From: Posidoniimonas polymericola
GTDB lineage: Bacteria > Planctomycetota > Planctomycetia > Pirellulales > Lacipirellulaceae
Reading direction: 5' to 3'
Assembly (NCBI RefSeq): GCF_007859935.1
Contig: NZ_SJPO01000019.1
Span: forward strand, 1-64,000
DNA length: 64,000 nucleotides
The notes under the pieces were generated by a model. The model saw only the letters and a list, made by a program, of their open reading frames with translations, was not told the DNA's origin and ran no database searches. Below, piece after piece: positions 56,614 to 64,000 of the stretch (position 1 is its first letter; every line of letters starts with the position of its first letter). A program made the translations under genes and the position numbers.

Positions 56614-57759
56614 ATGGCGGTCCCCTCTCCCCGGATCCCCGCAGCAGGCGGCCCAAGACACGGCCCGGTTGGTTCCTTGGCAAAAAACTCCTCGGCGGTG
56701 ATCGCGCTCGACTACTTGCTCGCCCCCGAGGCGAGCGAGCTGGGCTCGCTGGTGGTGGTCGCGGGCGACGAGCCGTTTCTCAAACGCGAGGTGATGCAGT
56801 CGGTCCGCGGGCGGTTGTCCGCCGACAACGAGCTGGCGTGCAGCGTCTTCGCCGGCCGCGAGTGCGACTGGCGGGACGTTTCCGATTCGCTCACCAGCGT
56901 CTCGTTGTTTGGCGGCGCGTCGGCCGCCGTGGTCGAGGACGCCGACACATTTGTCACCCGCTACCGGCCCCAGCTCGAGGACTACGCCGCCAAGGAGAAG
57001 CACCCCGGCACGCTGGTGCTCGACGTCAAGCAGTGGCCCGGCAACACCCGGTTGGCGAAGGCCCACGCCGGCAAGGGCGCCCTTATCAAGTGCCAGATCC
57101 CCGACCGGGGCGCCGAGCTTGGCGCCTTCCAGCGGTCGGCCAAGAAGTGGCTCGCCCAGCGGGCCGAGAGCACGCACGAGGCGTCGATCGACGCCGGCGC
57201 CCTCGACGCGTTGTTCGACCTGCTGCCGTTGAGCCTTGGCGTGATGGACCAGGAGGTGAGCAAGCTGGCCCTGCTCGCCAGCGAGACCAAACGGATCGAC
57301 GCCGCCCTCGTGCGCGCGCACGTAGGCGGCTGGCGGACCCGCAAGACCTGGGACATGATCGACGCCATCGCCGACGGCGACGCCCGGGGAGCCATCGAGC
57401 AGCTCGACCGCCTGCTCCGCGCAGGCGAGCAGCCGATCGGGCTGATGGCCCAGGTCGGGTCCTCGCTGCGGAAGTTCTCGGCGGCGGCTTGCCTGATCGA
57501 GCAGGCCGAGGCCGCCGGCCGCCGCACCTCGCTCCGCGACGCGCTCGAGCGGGCCGGCATCATGCGGTTCAAGCTCACCGACGCCGAGCGGCAGTTGAAG
57601 CAGATCGGCCGTGGCCGCGCGGCCCAGCTCGACCAGTGGCTGCTCGACTCCGACCTGGCGCTCAAGGGGCACAACAGCACCGCGAACCGCGCCCGCACCG
57701 AGCTCGAGCGGCTGATTGTCCGGCTGAGCAAGGCGGCCGACGAGCGCCGCGCCGGTTGA
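56614..57759 (+). CDS. holA: DNA polymerase III subunit delta (HolA)
   Basis: A 381-residue clamp-loader delta subunit. SLVVVAGDEPFLKREVMQSVR is the typical opening strand and helix, SVSLFGGASAAVVEDAD the loop around the sliding-clamp contact, and GTLVLDVKQWPGNTRLAK follows. The helical C-terminus includes RKTWDMIDAIADGDARGAIEQLDRLL and QPIGLMAQVGSSLRKFSAA. There is no ATPase motif, as expected for delta. The first ~25 residues are not conserved, so a TTG at 56677 is an alternative start. It follows the secreted-protein gene by 37 bases. Confidence 0.9.
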   Translation: MAVPSPRIPAAGGPRHGPVGSLAKNSSAVIALDYLLAPEASELGSLVVVAGDEPFLKREVMQSVRGRLSADNELACSVFAGRECDWRDVSDSLTSVSLFGGASAAVVEDADTFVTRYRPQLEDYAAKEKHPGTLVLDVKQWPGNTRLAKAHAGKGALIKCQIPDRGAELGAFQRSAKKWLAQRAESTHEASIDAGALDALFDLLPLSLGVMDQEVSKLALLASETKRIDAALVRAHVGGWRTRKTWDMIDAIADGDARGAIEQLDRLLRAGEQPIGLMAQVGSSLRKFSAAACLIEQAEAAGRRTSLRDALERAGIMRFKLTDAERQLKQIGRGRAAQLDQWLLDSDLALKGHNSTANRARTELERLIVRLSKAADERRAG

Positions 57760-57896
57760 GCCCACTCGCCAGCGGTGCTGGCGCCCGCATCTCGCTGCGG
57801 CGCTGGGCGGCAACTGACGTTGCCCGCCGGTCAACGTTGCCTTAACATCCGCGGCCCGTGCTATCAGCCAACCGCGTCTGTTTGGTCTTGCTTCCC

Positions 57897-59423
57897 ATGC
57901 CCCGTACCCGCCTGCTCACGTTCGTCTGCCTGTGCCTTGTGATGGGCGCGGGCTGCCAGTCGTCGCTCAAGTCGGTTGCGCGGGCCACCACAGGCCGCCT
58001 GGACCCGCCGAACATCGCCGGCCGCGCGCCGACGCCCGAGGCGCCGCCCGCCGGCCCGACGCCGCTCGTCGAGCCGACCCGCGAGGAGGCCTTTGCCTCG
58101 GTGCTGGGGGACCTGCAGGAGATCGGCCGCACCCACCCGGAGGCCCAGCGGCAGCTAGTCGCTCAGCTGGACAAGTCCGACCCGGCCCACTGGGACGGCC
58201 TCGTGCAGCGGATGAAGTCGGGCCTCGAGTACCGCCAGGAGCTCGCCGGCGAGTCGGCAACGTCGAGCGTGATGCAGACGTCGTCGCAGTCGCCCGCCGC
58301 TGCGGGGCAGCACTCGACCACCAACTACGCTTCGCACACGTCGGCCCCGCTGCCTCAGCAGCCCTCGACCTGGCCCGCCACGCCGCAGCTTCCCGGCGCC
58401 GCCCCCAGCAACGCCGCCGGCGTGATTCAGCCCGCCAGCCAGATCATCAACAACCCTTACATGCCCGCCGCTACGCAGCCGGCCGCGGGGCAGGGCGCCG
58501 AGTCGCGGCGGTTTGACCCGGAACTGACGCAGACCGCCGCCAGCGGCGCGATGTACCAGCAGGGCACCGCCGAGCACCGCTCGGCCCCCTACCCAGTAAC
58601 CACCCCCTCAACCGCCGCCGCCCAGCCGGTGAGCTTCGCGGCGAGCGCCAGCCAGCCGCCGGCGTCGGACGCCGCGGCCGAGCCGAACACACCCGCCGAG
58701 CCAACGACGCCCGCTTCCTGGGACGAGTCGCTGCAGGCGTCAATCGACCAACTGAAAGCCGAACTGCACGACCGCCCCCAGAGCATCGACGAGGCCTACC
58801 AGCACGTCCGCCTGCGGCTGCTGCAGCTCGCCGCCGGCAACCCCGACGACGCGGCCTCCGCGGCCCCCGGGCTGACCGCCACCGAGCAGCAGTACTGGTC
58901 GCACCAGATGCTGACCATCAGCACGCTGCTCGACAACGAATCGCAGCCGGAGGTCCGCCGCCGCGCCGCGGCCGGCGGCCTGCACCTGCAGCACGCCGTG
59001 ACCGCCCTCGAGCAGCTCGGCAGCCTGACCGTGGGCCACCTGCGGTTCTGCAAGGAGGTCTACGGTTTCGGGGCCTACGAGCCGCTCAAGCAGGCACGCT
59101 TCAAGCCGGGCGAGGAGGTCAAGGTCTATGCCGAGGTCGCCAACTTCAAGACCGTCACCACCGCCGAGGGCGAGCACACGTCGCTCGCCACGAGCTACCG
59201 CGTGCTCGACCAGCACGGCTCCCGCGTCGACGGGGGCGAGGTGCCGGTGGTCAACGACTACTGCGCGTCGCGTCGCCGCGACTTCCACATCCAGTACGGC
59301 ATTACGCTGCCCCGCGCGATCTACCCCGGTGAATACGTGCTCGAGCTGACGCTCACCGACCAGCTCGGCGACAAGATCGGCCACGGCACGATCGACTTCA
59401 CCATCGGCGCCGACGGCCAGTAG
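57897..59423 (+). CDS. Lipoprotein of unknown function
   Basis: A 508-residue lipoprotein. The lipobox VMGAGC ends the signal (residues ~14-20), and the Cys is followed by Gln/Ser. The middle ~200 residues are Ala/Pro/Gln/Thr-rich and probably disordered. A conserved-looking domain occupies the last ~180 residues: HLRFCKEVYGFGAYEPL, YAEVANFKTV, YRVLDQHGSRVDGGEV, YPGEYVLELTLTDQLGDKIG. The end resembles an Ig-like beta fold. The first ATG of the frame is 13 codons upstream; 57897 is chosen because the signal begins there. Same strand as holA, 137 bases on. Confidence 0.78.
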   Translation: MPRTRLLTFVCLCLVMGAGCQSSLKSVARATTGRLDPPNIAGRAPTPEAPPAGPTPLVEPTREEAFASVLGDLQEIGRTHPEAQRQLVAQLDKSDPAHWDGLVQRMKSGLEYRQELAGESATSSVMQTSSQSPAAAGQHSTTNYASHTSAPLPQQPSTWPATPQLPGAAPSNAAGVIQPASQIINNPYMPAATQPAAGQGAESRRFDPELTQTAASGAMYQQGTAEHRSAPYPVTTPSTAAAQPVSFAASASQPPASDAAAEPNTPAEPTTPASWDESLQASIDQLKAELHDRPQSIDEAYQHVRLRLLQLAAGNPDDAASAAPGLTATEQQYWSHQMLTISTLLDNESQPEVRRRAAAGGLHLQHAVTALEQLGSLTVGHLRFCKEVYGFGAYEPLKQARFKPGEEVKVYAEVANFKTVTTAEGEHTSLATSYRVLDQHGSRVDGGEVPVVNDYCASRRRDFHIQYGITLPRAIYPGEYVLELTLTDQLGDKIGHGTIDFTIGADGQ

Positions 59424-59468
59424 TCCGCACAACCAGCGGGTCGATCGCGAGGTCGGCTACGGCTAAGG

Positions 59469-59651
59469 TTACGGCTGCTGGGGCTCGTCGTTTTTCGCGT
59501 CGCCCTTGTCGTACTCGTCGGTCAGAACCGATGGGCAGACCTCTTTCTCCCCGCACTGGTCGCACACGATGTGGATCAGGTCGGGGCCGCTGAGCCGGAG
59601 GTGGTTGACCTCGCAGAGCTTGTAGAGCTCACGCAGGTGGGAGCAGGGCAT
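59469..59651 (-). CDS. Small cysteine-rich protein downstream of ccoS
   Basis: A 60-residue protein. Cys3, His5, Cys13, then CDQCGEKEVC (Cys30, Cys33, Cys39) suggest a zinc or metal-binding knuckle; the tail is acidic (DEYDKGDAKNDEP). No named family, but compact codon use and position 30 bases after ccoS suggest a real gene, perhaps for metal handling in oxidase assembly. That role is inference. Confidence 0.65.
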   Translation of the reverse strand: MPCSHLRELYKLCEVNHLRLSGPDLIHIVCDQCGEKEVCPSVLTDEYDKGDAKNDEPQQP

Positions 59652-59681
59652 GGGGTGTTTTCCTTGCGGCTTTGCGAGCCG

Positions 59682-59843
59682 CTATGAACGGCCGATGCGG
59701 GCGTCTTCGTCGTCCTCAAGCAGTCGTGCGGCCTCGCTGTCGAGGTCGTCGAGCTGCCCGTCTCGGACGGCCCAGCAGAACGCCACGACGCCCACACCCG
59801 CCAGCAGCAGGGCGACCGGCAGCATGATGTAAACGACCGACAT
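59682..59843 (-). CDS. ccoS: cbb3-type cytochrome oxidase assembly protein CcoS
   Basis: A 53-residue membrane protein, too short for most gene callers. [20 protein letters not shown] is one helix, followed by [20 protein letters not shown] and an acidic end (LLEDDEDAR). The pattern of a start-of-helix MSVxYI, then F-W-A-V-R-x-G-Q-x-D-D-L and a terminal DD is that of CcoS, needed to load heme and copper into cbb3 oxidase. No other oxidase genes lie in the window. Confidence 0.85.
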   Translation of the reverse strand: MSVVYIMLPVALLLAGVGVVAFCWAVRDGQLDDLDSEAARLLEDDEDARIGRS

Positions 59844-59939
59844 ACGTCATCGAGTGAAGGGGAATAAGGGCTAAACGACGCCCCCGATTGTAGCATTCTC
59901 GGCCCTGACTCACCTACTCGTTTGCACAACCGCGCGGCA

Positions 59940-60100
59940 GACTTTTGTCCCCAATTCCGACTTCGATTGATAGGGATAGAAGTCGCGGCCCATCGCCGGC
60001 CCCGAGGGCCGCTTGACGCTGCTATAGCAGCCTCTGCCAGATCAGCCTTGCGGTTTGGTCGAGGACTTTCGTCCCCTTCTGCTCGTCTGTGCGGACAAAA
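59940..60100. repeat. Paired-hairpin intergenic element, copy 2
   Basis: Hairpin A: GACTTTTGTCCC (59940-59951) with GGGATAGAAGTC (59973-59984), two mismatches. Hairpin B, 123-124 bases on: GGACTTTCGTCC (60063-60074) with GGACAAAAC (60093-60101 region). The order, spacing and the ATTCCGAC and ATA positions in the A loop match the copy at 35030-35194. The remaining ~300 bases to the next gene (60101-60396) show no gene. Confidence 0.7.
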
Positions 60101-60396
60101 CGGCGCTGCGGCGCTCGCCACTTGCCCGGATCCGCCGCAGAGGAGCTCCGCGCTACGACTTGATGTTGACCTCCATTGGACCGCGCGTAACCGCCGATTG
60201 CCACAACGAAATGTCCAGAAAAGCGGGCCCGTACTCCCACGACGGCCCCGCGGCGACCATTGCCGCTCGACACGCCACCCGGCGTCCGCCTCGCGGCGAC
60301 GGTTCATGCCCCATCGATTGCCCCGCGCGGTCCCCTTTGCTAGCCTGCCTGCGACGGCGCCCCTAAAAGCAACCCCGCACCCCGCCCAGGCAGACA

Positions 60397-61032
60397 ATGC
60401 AATCGGACGAAATACAGCCGAAGGTGTGGGTCGCTTGGTTCTCCGTCGGCTGCATCGCGGCGGCGACGGTGCTGACGTTCGTCGGCTCGTGGCTCACACC
60501 CGACGCGAACATGGTGGCCAGCACCATCAGCGACGTCGCCGCGGGGCCGTACGACTGGGTGCAAGACAGCGGCTTCTACATCCTCTCGGCGGGCCTGTTG
60601 GCGCTGGCGTACGGCATGTACAACCTGCACACCCAGCGCTGGCACTGGCTGGCGGCGATCGCCACGCTGCCGATCATGGCCGTCGCGGTCACCGTGATGG
60701 GGTTCTACCAAGAGTACGGCGACGGCGATCACGAGTCGGGCGAGATCCACATCTATCTGGTGTACGCGTTTGGGTTCGCGTTCTTGGCGCTGCTGCTGTT
60801 GTCGATCCCCCACCTGATGACCCACAACAGCTGGTGGCGACCGCTCAACCTGTGGTGGCTGGCCCTCTGGATCGCGGGCGCCGTCTACTACTTCAATATG
60901 GGCACCGGCTACGACGGCCTGGTCGAGCGCGCCCTGGGGTTTGCCTACCTCGCCTGGATGTTCCTGCTGGCGTGGCGGTTGGCGATTGAGGGCGGTTCCC
61001 CATGGGGCAAGACGGCAGCGACCACCGAGTAG
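60397..61032 (+). CDS. DUF998 family membrane protein
   Basis: A 211-residue membrane protein with six hydrophobic helices. GSWLTPDANMVASTISDVAAGPYDWVQDSGF after the first helix is the DUF998 signature, a family of unknown function related to Frag1/DRAM-like proteins. Starts near position 60397 with no strong Shine-Dalgarno. Divergent from ccoS. Confidence 0.85.
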   Translation: MQSDEIQPKVWVAWFSVGCIAAATVLTFVGSWLTPDANMVASTISDVAAGPYDWVQDSGFYILSAGLLALAYGMYNLHTQRWHWLAAIATLPIMAVAVTVMGFYQEYGDGDHESGEIHIYLVYAFGFAFLALLLLSIPHLMTHNSWWRPLNLWWLALWIAGAVYYFNMGTGYDGLVERALGFAYLAWMFLLAWRLAIEGGSPWGKTAATTE

Positions 61033-61294
61033 CCATCGCCCGCTCCGCGCTTGCCCGGCCGGGCCCTCACGCACATGCGCCAAACTCGCTTTCCCGGGCG
61101 CCGCAGAGAGTCCCCAGGCAGAACAGCCACCCGCGGGTCGCGAGCGCGGCCGCTTGTCGGCGGACCCGCAATCTATACAATTGAGTGTAGATTTAGTCGC
61201 ACAATGGAATGCGACACCCGGCCGGAGTCGCCCTGCCTGTGGGCCGCTTGCGAAGGGCACATGGGCGAGTGACAGCTCGAGTTTAGGAACGACT

Positions 61295-62755
61295 ATGAAA
61301 CCGCGAGAACGCCGCGACCCGGTCATCATTCAAGGCGGCATGGGGGTCGCTGTTTCGAGTTGGCGGCTCGCCCGTGCGGTCGCCGAGGCCGGGCAACTGG
61401 GGGTCGTGTCGGGCACGGCGCTCGACACCGTGATGGTCCGCCGGCTGCAGCTCGGTGACCCCGGCGGCCACGTCCGCCGGGCGCTCGCGGAGTTCCCCTA
61501 CCCGGCGATGGCGAGGAAAGTCCTCGACCGCTGCTACGTCGAGGGCGGCTTGGCCAACGGTGCGCCCTTCGTGCGGACCACGGTGCTGCCGCACGAGCCG
61601 TCCCAAGACGAGCTCGAGCTAGTGGTGGTCGGCAACTTTGTCGAGGTCTTCCTCGCCAAAGAGGACCACGACGGCCTCGTCGGCGTCAACTACCTCGAGA
61701 AGATCCAGACGCCGACGCTCGCCTCGCTGTTCGGCGTCATGCTGGCCGGCGTCGACTACGTGCTGATGGGCGCCGGCATCCCGCGGCTGATCCCCGGCAT
61801 ACTCGACAGCCTGCGGGATGGGCGGCCGGTCGAGCTGCCGCTGCAGGTCGACGGCGCCCAGGACGGCGACGAGTTCGTCTGCCGTTTCGACCCAATGAGC
61901 TTCGGCGGCGGGCAGATCCCGTGGCTGAACCGCCCCAAGTTCTTGGCGATCGTCTCGTCGGCGCCGCTCGCGACGATGCTCTGCCGCAAGTCGAATGGCG
62001 AGGTCGACGGCTTTGTCATCGAGGGCCCAACCGCCGGTGGCCACAACGCGCCGCCGCGCGGCAGGGCGTCGCTCAACGAACGCGGCGAGCCGATCTACGG
62101 CCCGCGCGACGCCGTCGACCTGAAGGCGATCGCCGCCCTCGGCCTGCCGTTCTGGCTGGCCGGCTCCTACGGCTCGCCCGACGGCGTAAAGCGGGCGCTC
62201 GAGCTGGGCGCCAGCGGCGTGCAGGTCGGCACGGCGTTCGCCTACTGCCGCGAGTCGGGCTTCCTCGACGTGATCCGCCACGACGTGATCGAGGCGTCTC
62301 GCCGCGGCGAGACCGACCTCGTGACCGACCCACTCGCCTCGCCGACCGGGTTCCCGATCAAGGTGCTGCAGGTTGAGGGCTCGATGTCGGACGAAGCCCT
62401 GTGCGAGCAACGCAACCGCGTGTGCGACCTCGGCTACCTGCGGCACGCCTACCGCAAGGAGGACGGCACGCTCGGCTGGCGTTGCCCCGGCGAGCCGGTC
62501 CCGGCGTACCTCAAGAAGGGGGGCCGGCAGGAAGAGACCGTCGGCCGCAAGTGCGTCTGCAACGGGCTGCTGGCGTGCGTCGGCCTGGAGCAGCGGCGCG
62601 GCGGCGGGCGGCACGAGCTGCCGCTCGTGACCAGCGGCGCCGACGTCGCCCACGTCGACCAGTTCCTCCGCGCGGACAAGTCGAGCTACTCGGCCGCCGA
62701 CGTGATCGAGAATCTGCTAACCGGCGTGCGGGCGGAGCCGCTGCAACCGGCCTGA
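61295..62755 (+). CDS. Nitronate monooxygenase/2-nitropropane dioxygenase-like flavoprotein
   Basis: A 486-residue TIM-barrel FMN protein of the nitronate monooxygenase family. IIQGGMGVAVSS at about 11-22 is the flavin phosphate start, VEGPTAGGHNAPPRG in the middle holds the conserved His, and GSYGSPDGVKRALELGASGVQVGTAF the second phosphate loop. The length exceeds typical enzymes (~330) because of a C-terminal ~110-residue Cys-containing extension (CRKEDGTLGWRCPGEPVP, KCVCNGLLACVG). That longer form is a recognised subgroup of unclear activity. AGGA precedes the ATG. It converges with the Rrf2 gene. Confidence 0.85.
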   Translation: MKPRERRDPVIIQGGMGVAVSSWRLARAVAEAGQLGVVSGTALDTVMVRRLQLGDPGGHVRRALAEFPYPAMARKVLDRCYVEGGLANGAPFVRTTVLPHEPSQDELELVVVGNFVEVFLAKEDHDGLVGVNYLEKIQTPTLASLFGVMLAGVDYVLMGAGIPRLIPGILDSLRDGRPVELPLQVDGAQDGDEFVCRFDPMSFGGGQIPWLNRPKFLAIVSSAPLATMLCRKSNGEVDGFVIEGPTAGGHNAPPRGRASLNERGEPIYGPRDAVDLKAIAALGLPFWLAGSYGSPDGVKRALELGASGVQVGTAFAYCRESGFLDVIRHDVIEASRRGETDLVTDPLASPTGFPIKVLQVEGSMSDEALCEQRNRVCDLGYLRHAYRKEDGTLGWRCPGEPVPAYLKKGGRQEETVGRKCVCNGLLACVGLEQRRGGGRHELPLVTSGADVAHVDQFLRADKSSYSAADVIENLLTGVRAEPLQPA

Positions 62756-62777
62756 GCGGCAGGGGACAACCTCCGCC

Positions 62778-63200
62778 TCAGTCGACCTCGCACAGCGGCA
62801 CGATCGGGCCGGACGAATCAATCAGCTGCTCGATCGTCACCCCGCCCAGCGACGCCTCGATCGCGGCGTAGGTCCTGTCGAGCTCGGTGTGCAGCGGGCA
62901 GAGCTTCTTGTGCGTGGTGAGCCCCAGCGGGCACTTGGTAATCCGCTCGACCGGCGCGACCGAGTTAACTACGTCCAGCATGGTCAGCGTCTCGGTAGGG
63001 CGGGCGAGCTCGTACCCGCCGCCGGGCCCCGGCCGCGACCGGGCGATGCCACACGCGCACAGGTCCTGCAGCACCCGCGTCAGGTACCGGCGGGGCACCT
63101 TGGTCTGCCCCGCCAGCGCGTCCGCCGACAGCGGCGCGTCCGGCGAGTTCCCCATGCAGGCCACGGCGCGGAGGGCGTATTCAGCGGTCTTGGAGAGCAT
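62778..63200 (-). CDS. Rrf2 family transcriptional regulator
   Basis: A 140-residue winged-helix regulator. [16 protein letters not shown] is the typical Rrf2 opening, [17 protein letters not shown] the recognition region, and [14 protein letters not shown] the wing. Cysteines at about 90 and 101 ([12 protein letters not shown]) and near the C-terminus could carry an iron-sulfur cluster, as in NsrR, IscR and RsrR. It may respond to nitric oxide, redox or iron status. The target genes are unknown. Confidence 0.9.
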   Translation of the reverse strand: MLSKTAEYALRAVACMGNSPDAPLSADALAGQTKVPRRYLTRVLQDLCACGIARSRPGPGGGYELARPTETLTMLDVVNSVAPVERITKCPLGLTTHKKLCPLHTELDRTYAAIEASLGGVTIEQLIDSSGPIVPLCEVD

Positions 63201-63419
63201 CGCGGGCGGGAGGGGGGACGGTGGCAGCGTGAGAGCGTGGAAGCACGAACCGTGATTCTACACCATCGTGTGTCGCTGCCTGCAGTTGGGCGCCGCGTAT
63301 TGCCTTTGCTGGCGTCTTAGTGGGTTGCCGAGATCGACTCGCCGCCGGTAGTCGTTCCGCAGCGGCCAGATTTCATGCTCGCCCGCGGCGGCGGGTGAAC
63401 CTACCAAAGGTTGCGGCCG

Positions 63420-63458
63420 AAAAAGCATGCCTACACCCGCTGTCGGGTGCAGGCATGG
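63420..63458 (-). terminator. Rho-independent terminator after the last PEP-CTERM gene
   Basis: On the minus strand CATGCCTGCACCCG pairs with CGGGTGTAGGCATG (63427-63458, loop ACAG, one mismatch pair) and is followed by a C and a T5 or longer run (63420-63425). It lies ~12 bases beyond the gene's stop. Confidence 0.85.
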
Positions 63459-63470
63459 CATGGCGTCCGA

Positions 63471-64000
63471 CTATCGAATGCGACGCAGGGCGATTCCGAC
63501 CATCCCTGTGAGGCCAAGCAAAGCAAACGTAGTAGGCTCTGGAACGATCGCGTCGGCGTTTGTCATGACCGACGGGTAGAACTCGGTAGCGATGGGGGAC
63601 GCGTCTTCGTTGTAAAAGAGCACAGTATCGGCTGAATCGGTATCGCCAACCGCCGTAAGTAGGAACGTCATCAGGTTGTTGGAGTCCGCCTGCACAAATG
63701 CCGTCACGGCCGGGCCGAAGAAGTCGACTACGTCACCGGAACTGCCAACCGGGAAGGCAACCTGGCCCAGGAACACCAGCGCGGCGTCGTCCACCAGGTT
63801 GTCGGTCAGGTCGTCGGTCACGTAGGAGACCGTCGAGTAGGCGTCGGTCTGTACGATGTCTTCGCCGGTAGCACCATCGGGTACGCCCCACAGCTGGATG
63901 CTCTCGAGGGCATCGAAGTTGTTGCCTGCGGCGGTGCGTTCGATGTCGAATCGGACAGAAGCTTGCATCACCGGATCGCTGAACGCGTAGCCGCTGAACT
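63471..64000 (-). CDS. PEP-CTERM protein, N-terminus beyond the window
   Basis: The C-terminal ~176 residues of an exported protein whose start lies past position 64000; the frame stays open to the edge. VMQASVRFDIERTA and FDALESIQLWGVP suggest a beta-jellyroll-type domain (as in DNRLRE proteins). The tail, PEPTTFALLGLTGMVGIALRRIR, is a clear PEP-CTERM signal. No dockerin-like repeat is present in the visible part. Followed by a strong terminator. Confidence 0.8.
   Translation of the reverse strand, partial: FSGYAFSDPVMQASVRFDIERTAAGNNFDALESIQLWGVPDGATGEDIVQTDAYSTVSYVTDDLTDNLVDDAALVFLGQVAFPVGSSGDVVDFFGPAVTAFVQADSNNLMTFLLTAVGDTDSADTVLFYNEDASPIATEFYPSVMTNADAIVPEPTTFALLGLTGMVGIALRRIR

Noticed and set aside
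59576-60397. A 273-codon minus-strand frame across ccoS and the paired hairpins
   Set aside because: It overlaps two short but motif-supported genes in another frame and runs through repeat DNA.

Overview
The window looks like chromosomal DNA of a GC-rich planctomycete, most likely order Pirellulales and perhaps the Lacipirellulaceae. The evidence is the gene style. Four secreted proteins end in PEP-CTERM or PEP-CTERM-like tails, three of them with dockerin-like D-x-D-x-D-G-x-x-D-x-x-D-Y repeats just before the tail. There are three DUF1559-type or related pseudopilins, planctomycete-style membrane or secreted hypotheticals, and many dispersed intergenic hairpin repeats. Family-level placement is inference. 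I found no rRNA, tRNA, CRISPR array, transposase or integrase.

Region by region. 1-5.4 kb: a WapI-like immunity protein, then a glycosyltransferase and a probable phosphate-stress lipid-remodelling set (PlcP-like phospholipase, BtaA, BtaB for betaine lipids), all on the minus strand. 5.4-11.2 kb: housekeeping genes on the minus strand (miaE, cobB, an SDR, pyrC, a pseudo-hydrolase, mdh). 11.5-18.7 kb: a plus-strand flagellar export and regulation operon (flhA, flhF, flhG, a small membrane protein, fliA) ending in a strong terminator, followed by an HD-GYP-like protein and a PilZ protein that overlap. 18.7-24.1 kb: a pseudopilin, a Tat-exported intradiol dioxygenase, a membrane-anchored PQQ-propeller protein and a nitroreductase.

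24.1-29.2 kb is the accessory region. It holds an AT-rich gene followed seven bases after its stop by an attC-like hairpin (an integron cassette look-alike). It also holds two copies of a ~356-bp direct repeat flanking a PEP-CTERM/pseudopilin operon, and a frameshifted remnant of the sulfotransferase gene that lies intact next door. 29.2-39.3 kb: sulfotransferase, two related membrane-anchored proteins, a dockerin/PEP-CTERM protein, a dicarboxylate symporter, a flippase, a TIGR01777 epimerase, a HAD phosphatase and an HU-domain fusion. 39.3-54.4 kb: acnA, an Hcp-like PEP-CTERM protein, a second PEP-CTERM-like protein, a divergent Nramp relative, a membrane pentapeptide-repeat protein, a YIP1 protein, pckA, avtA, clpX and a SHOCT-like membrane protein. 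54.8-64 kb: a secreted beta-sandwich protein, holA, a lipoprotein, a Cys-rich mini-protein, ccoS (53 aa), a DUF998 protein, a nitronate monooxygenase-like protein, an Rrf2 regulator and a PEP-CTERM protein cut by the window end.

Central carbon genes (mdh, acnA, pckA) are present but scattered. The clearest multi-gene functions are the lipid-remodelling set and the flagellar/c-di-GMP set. The most unusual features are the cassette-like insertion, the paired-hairpin element at 35.0-35.2 kb and 59.9-60.1 kb, the Hcp/dockerin/PEP-CTERM fusion, the HU fusion and the hydrolase lacking its nucleophile.
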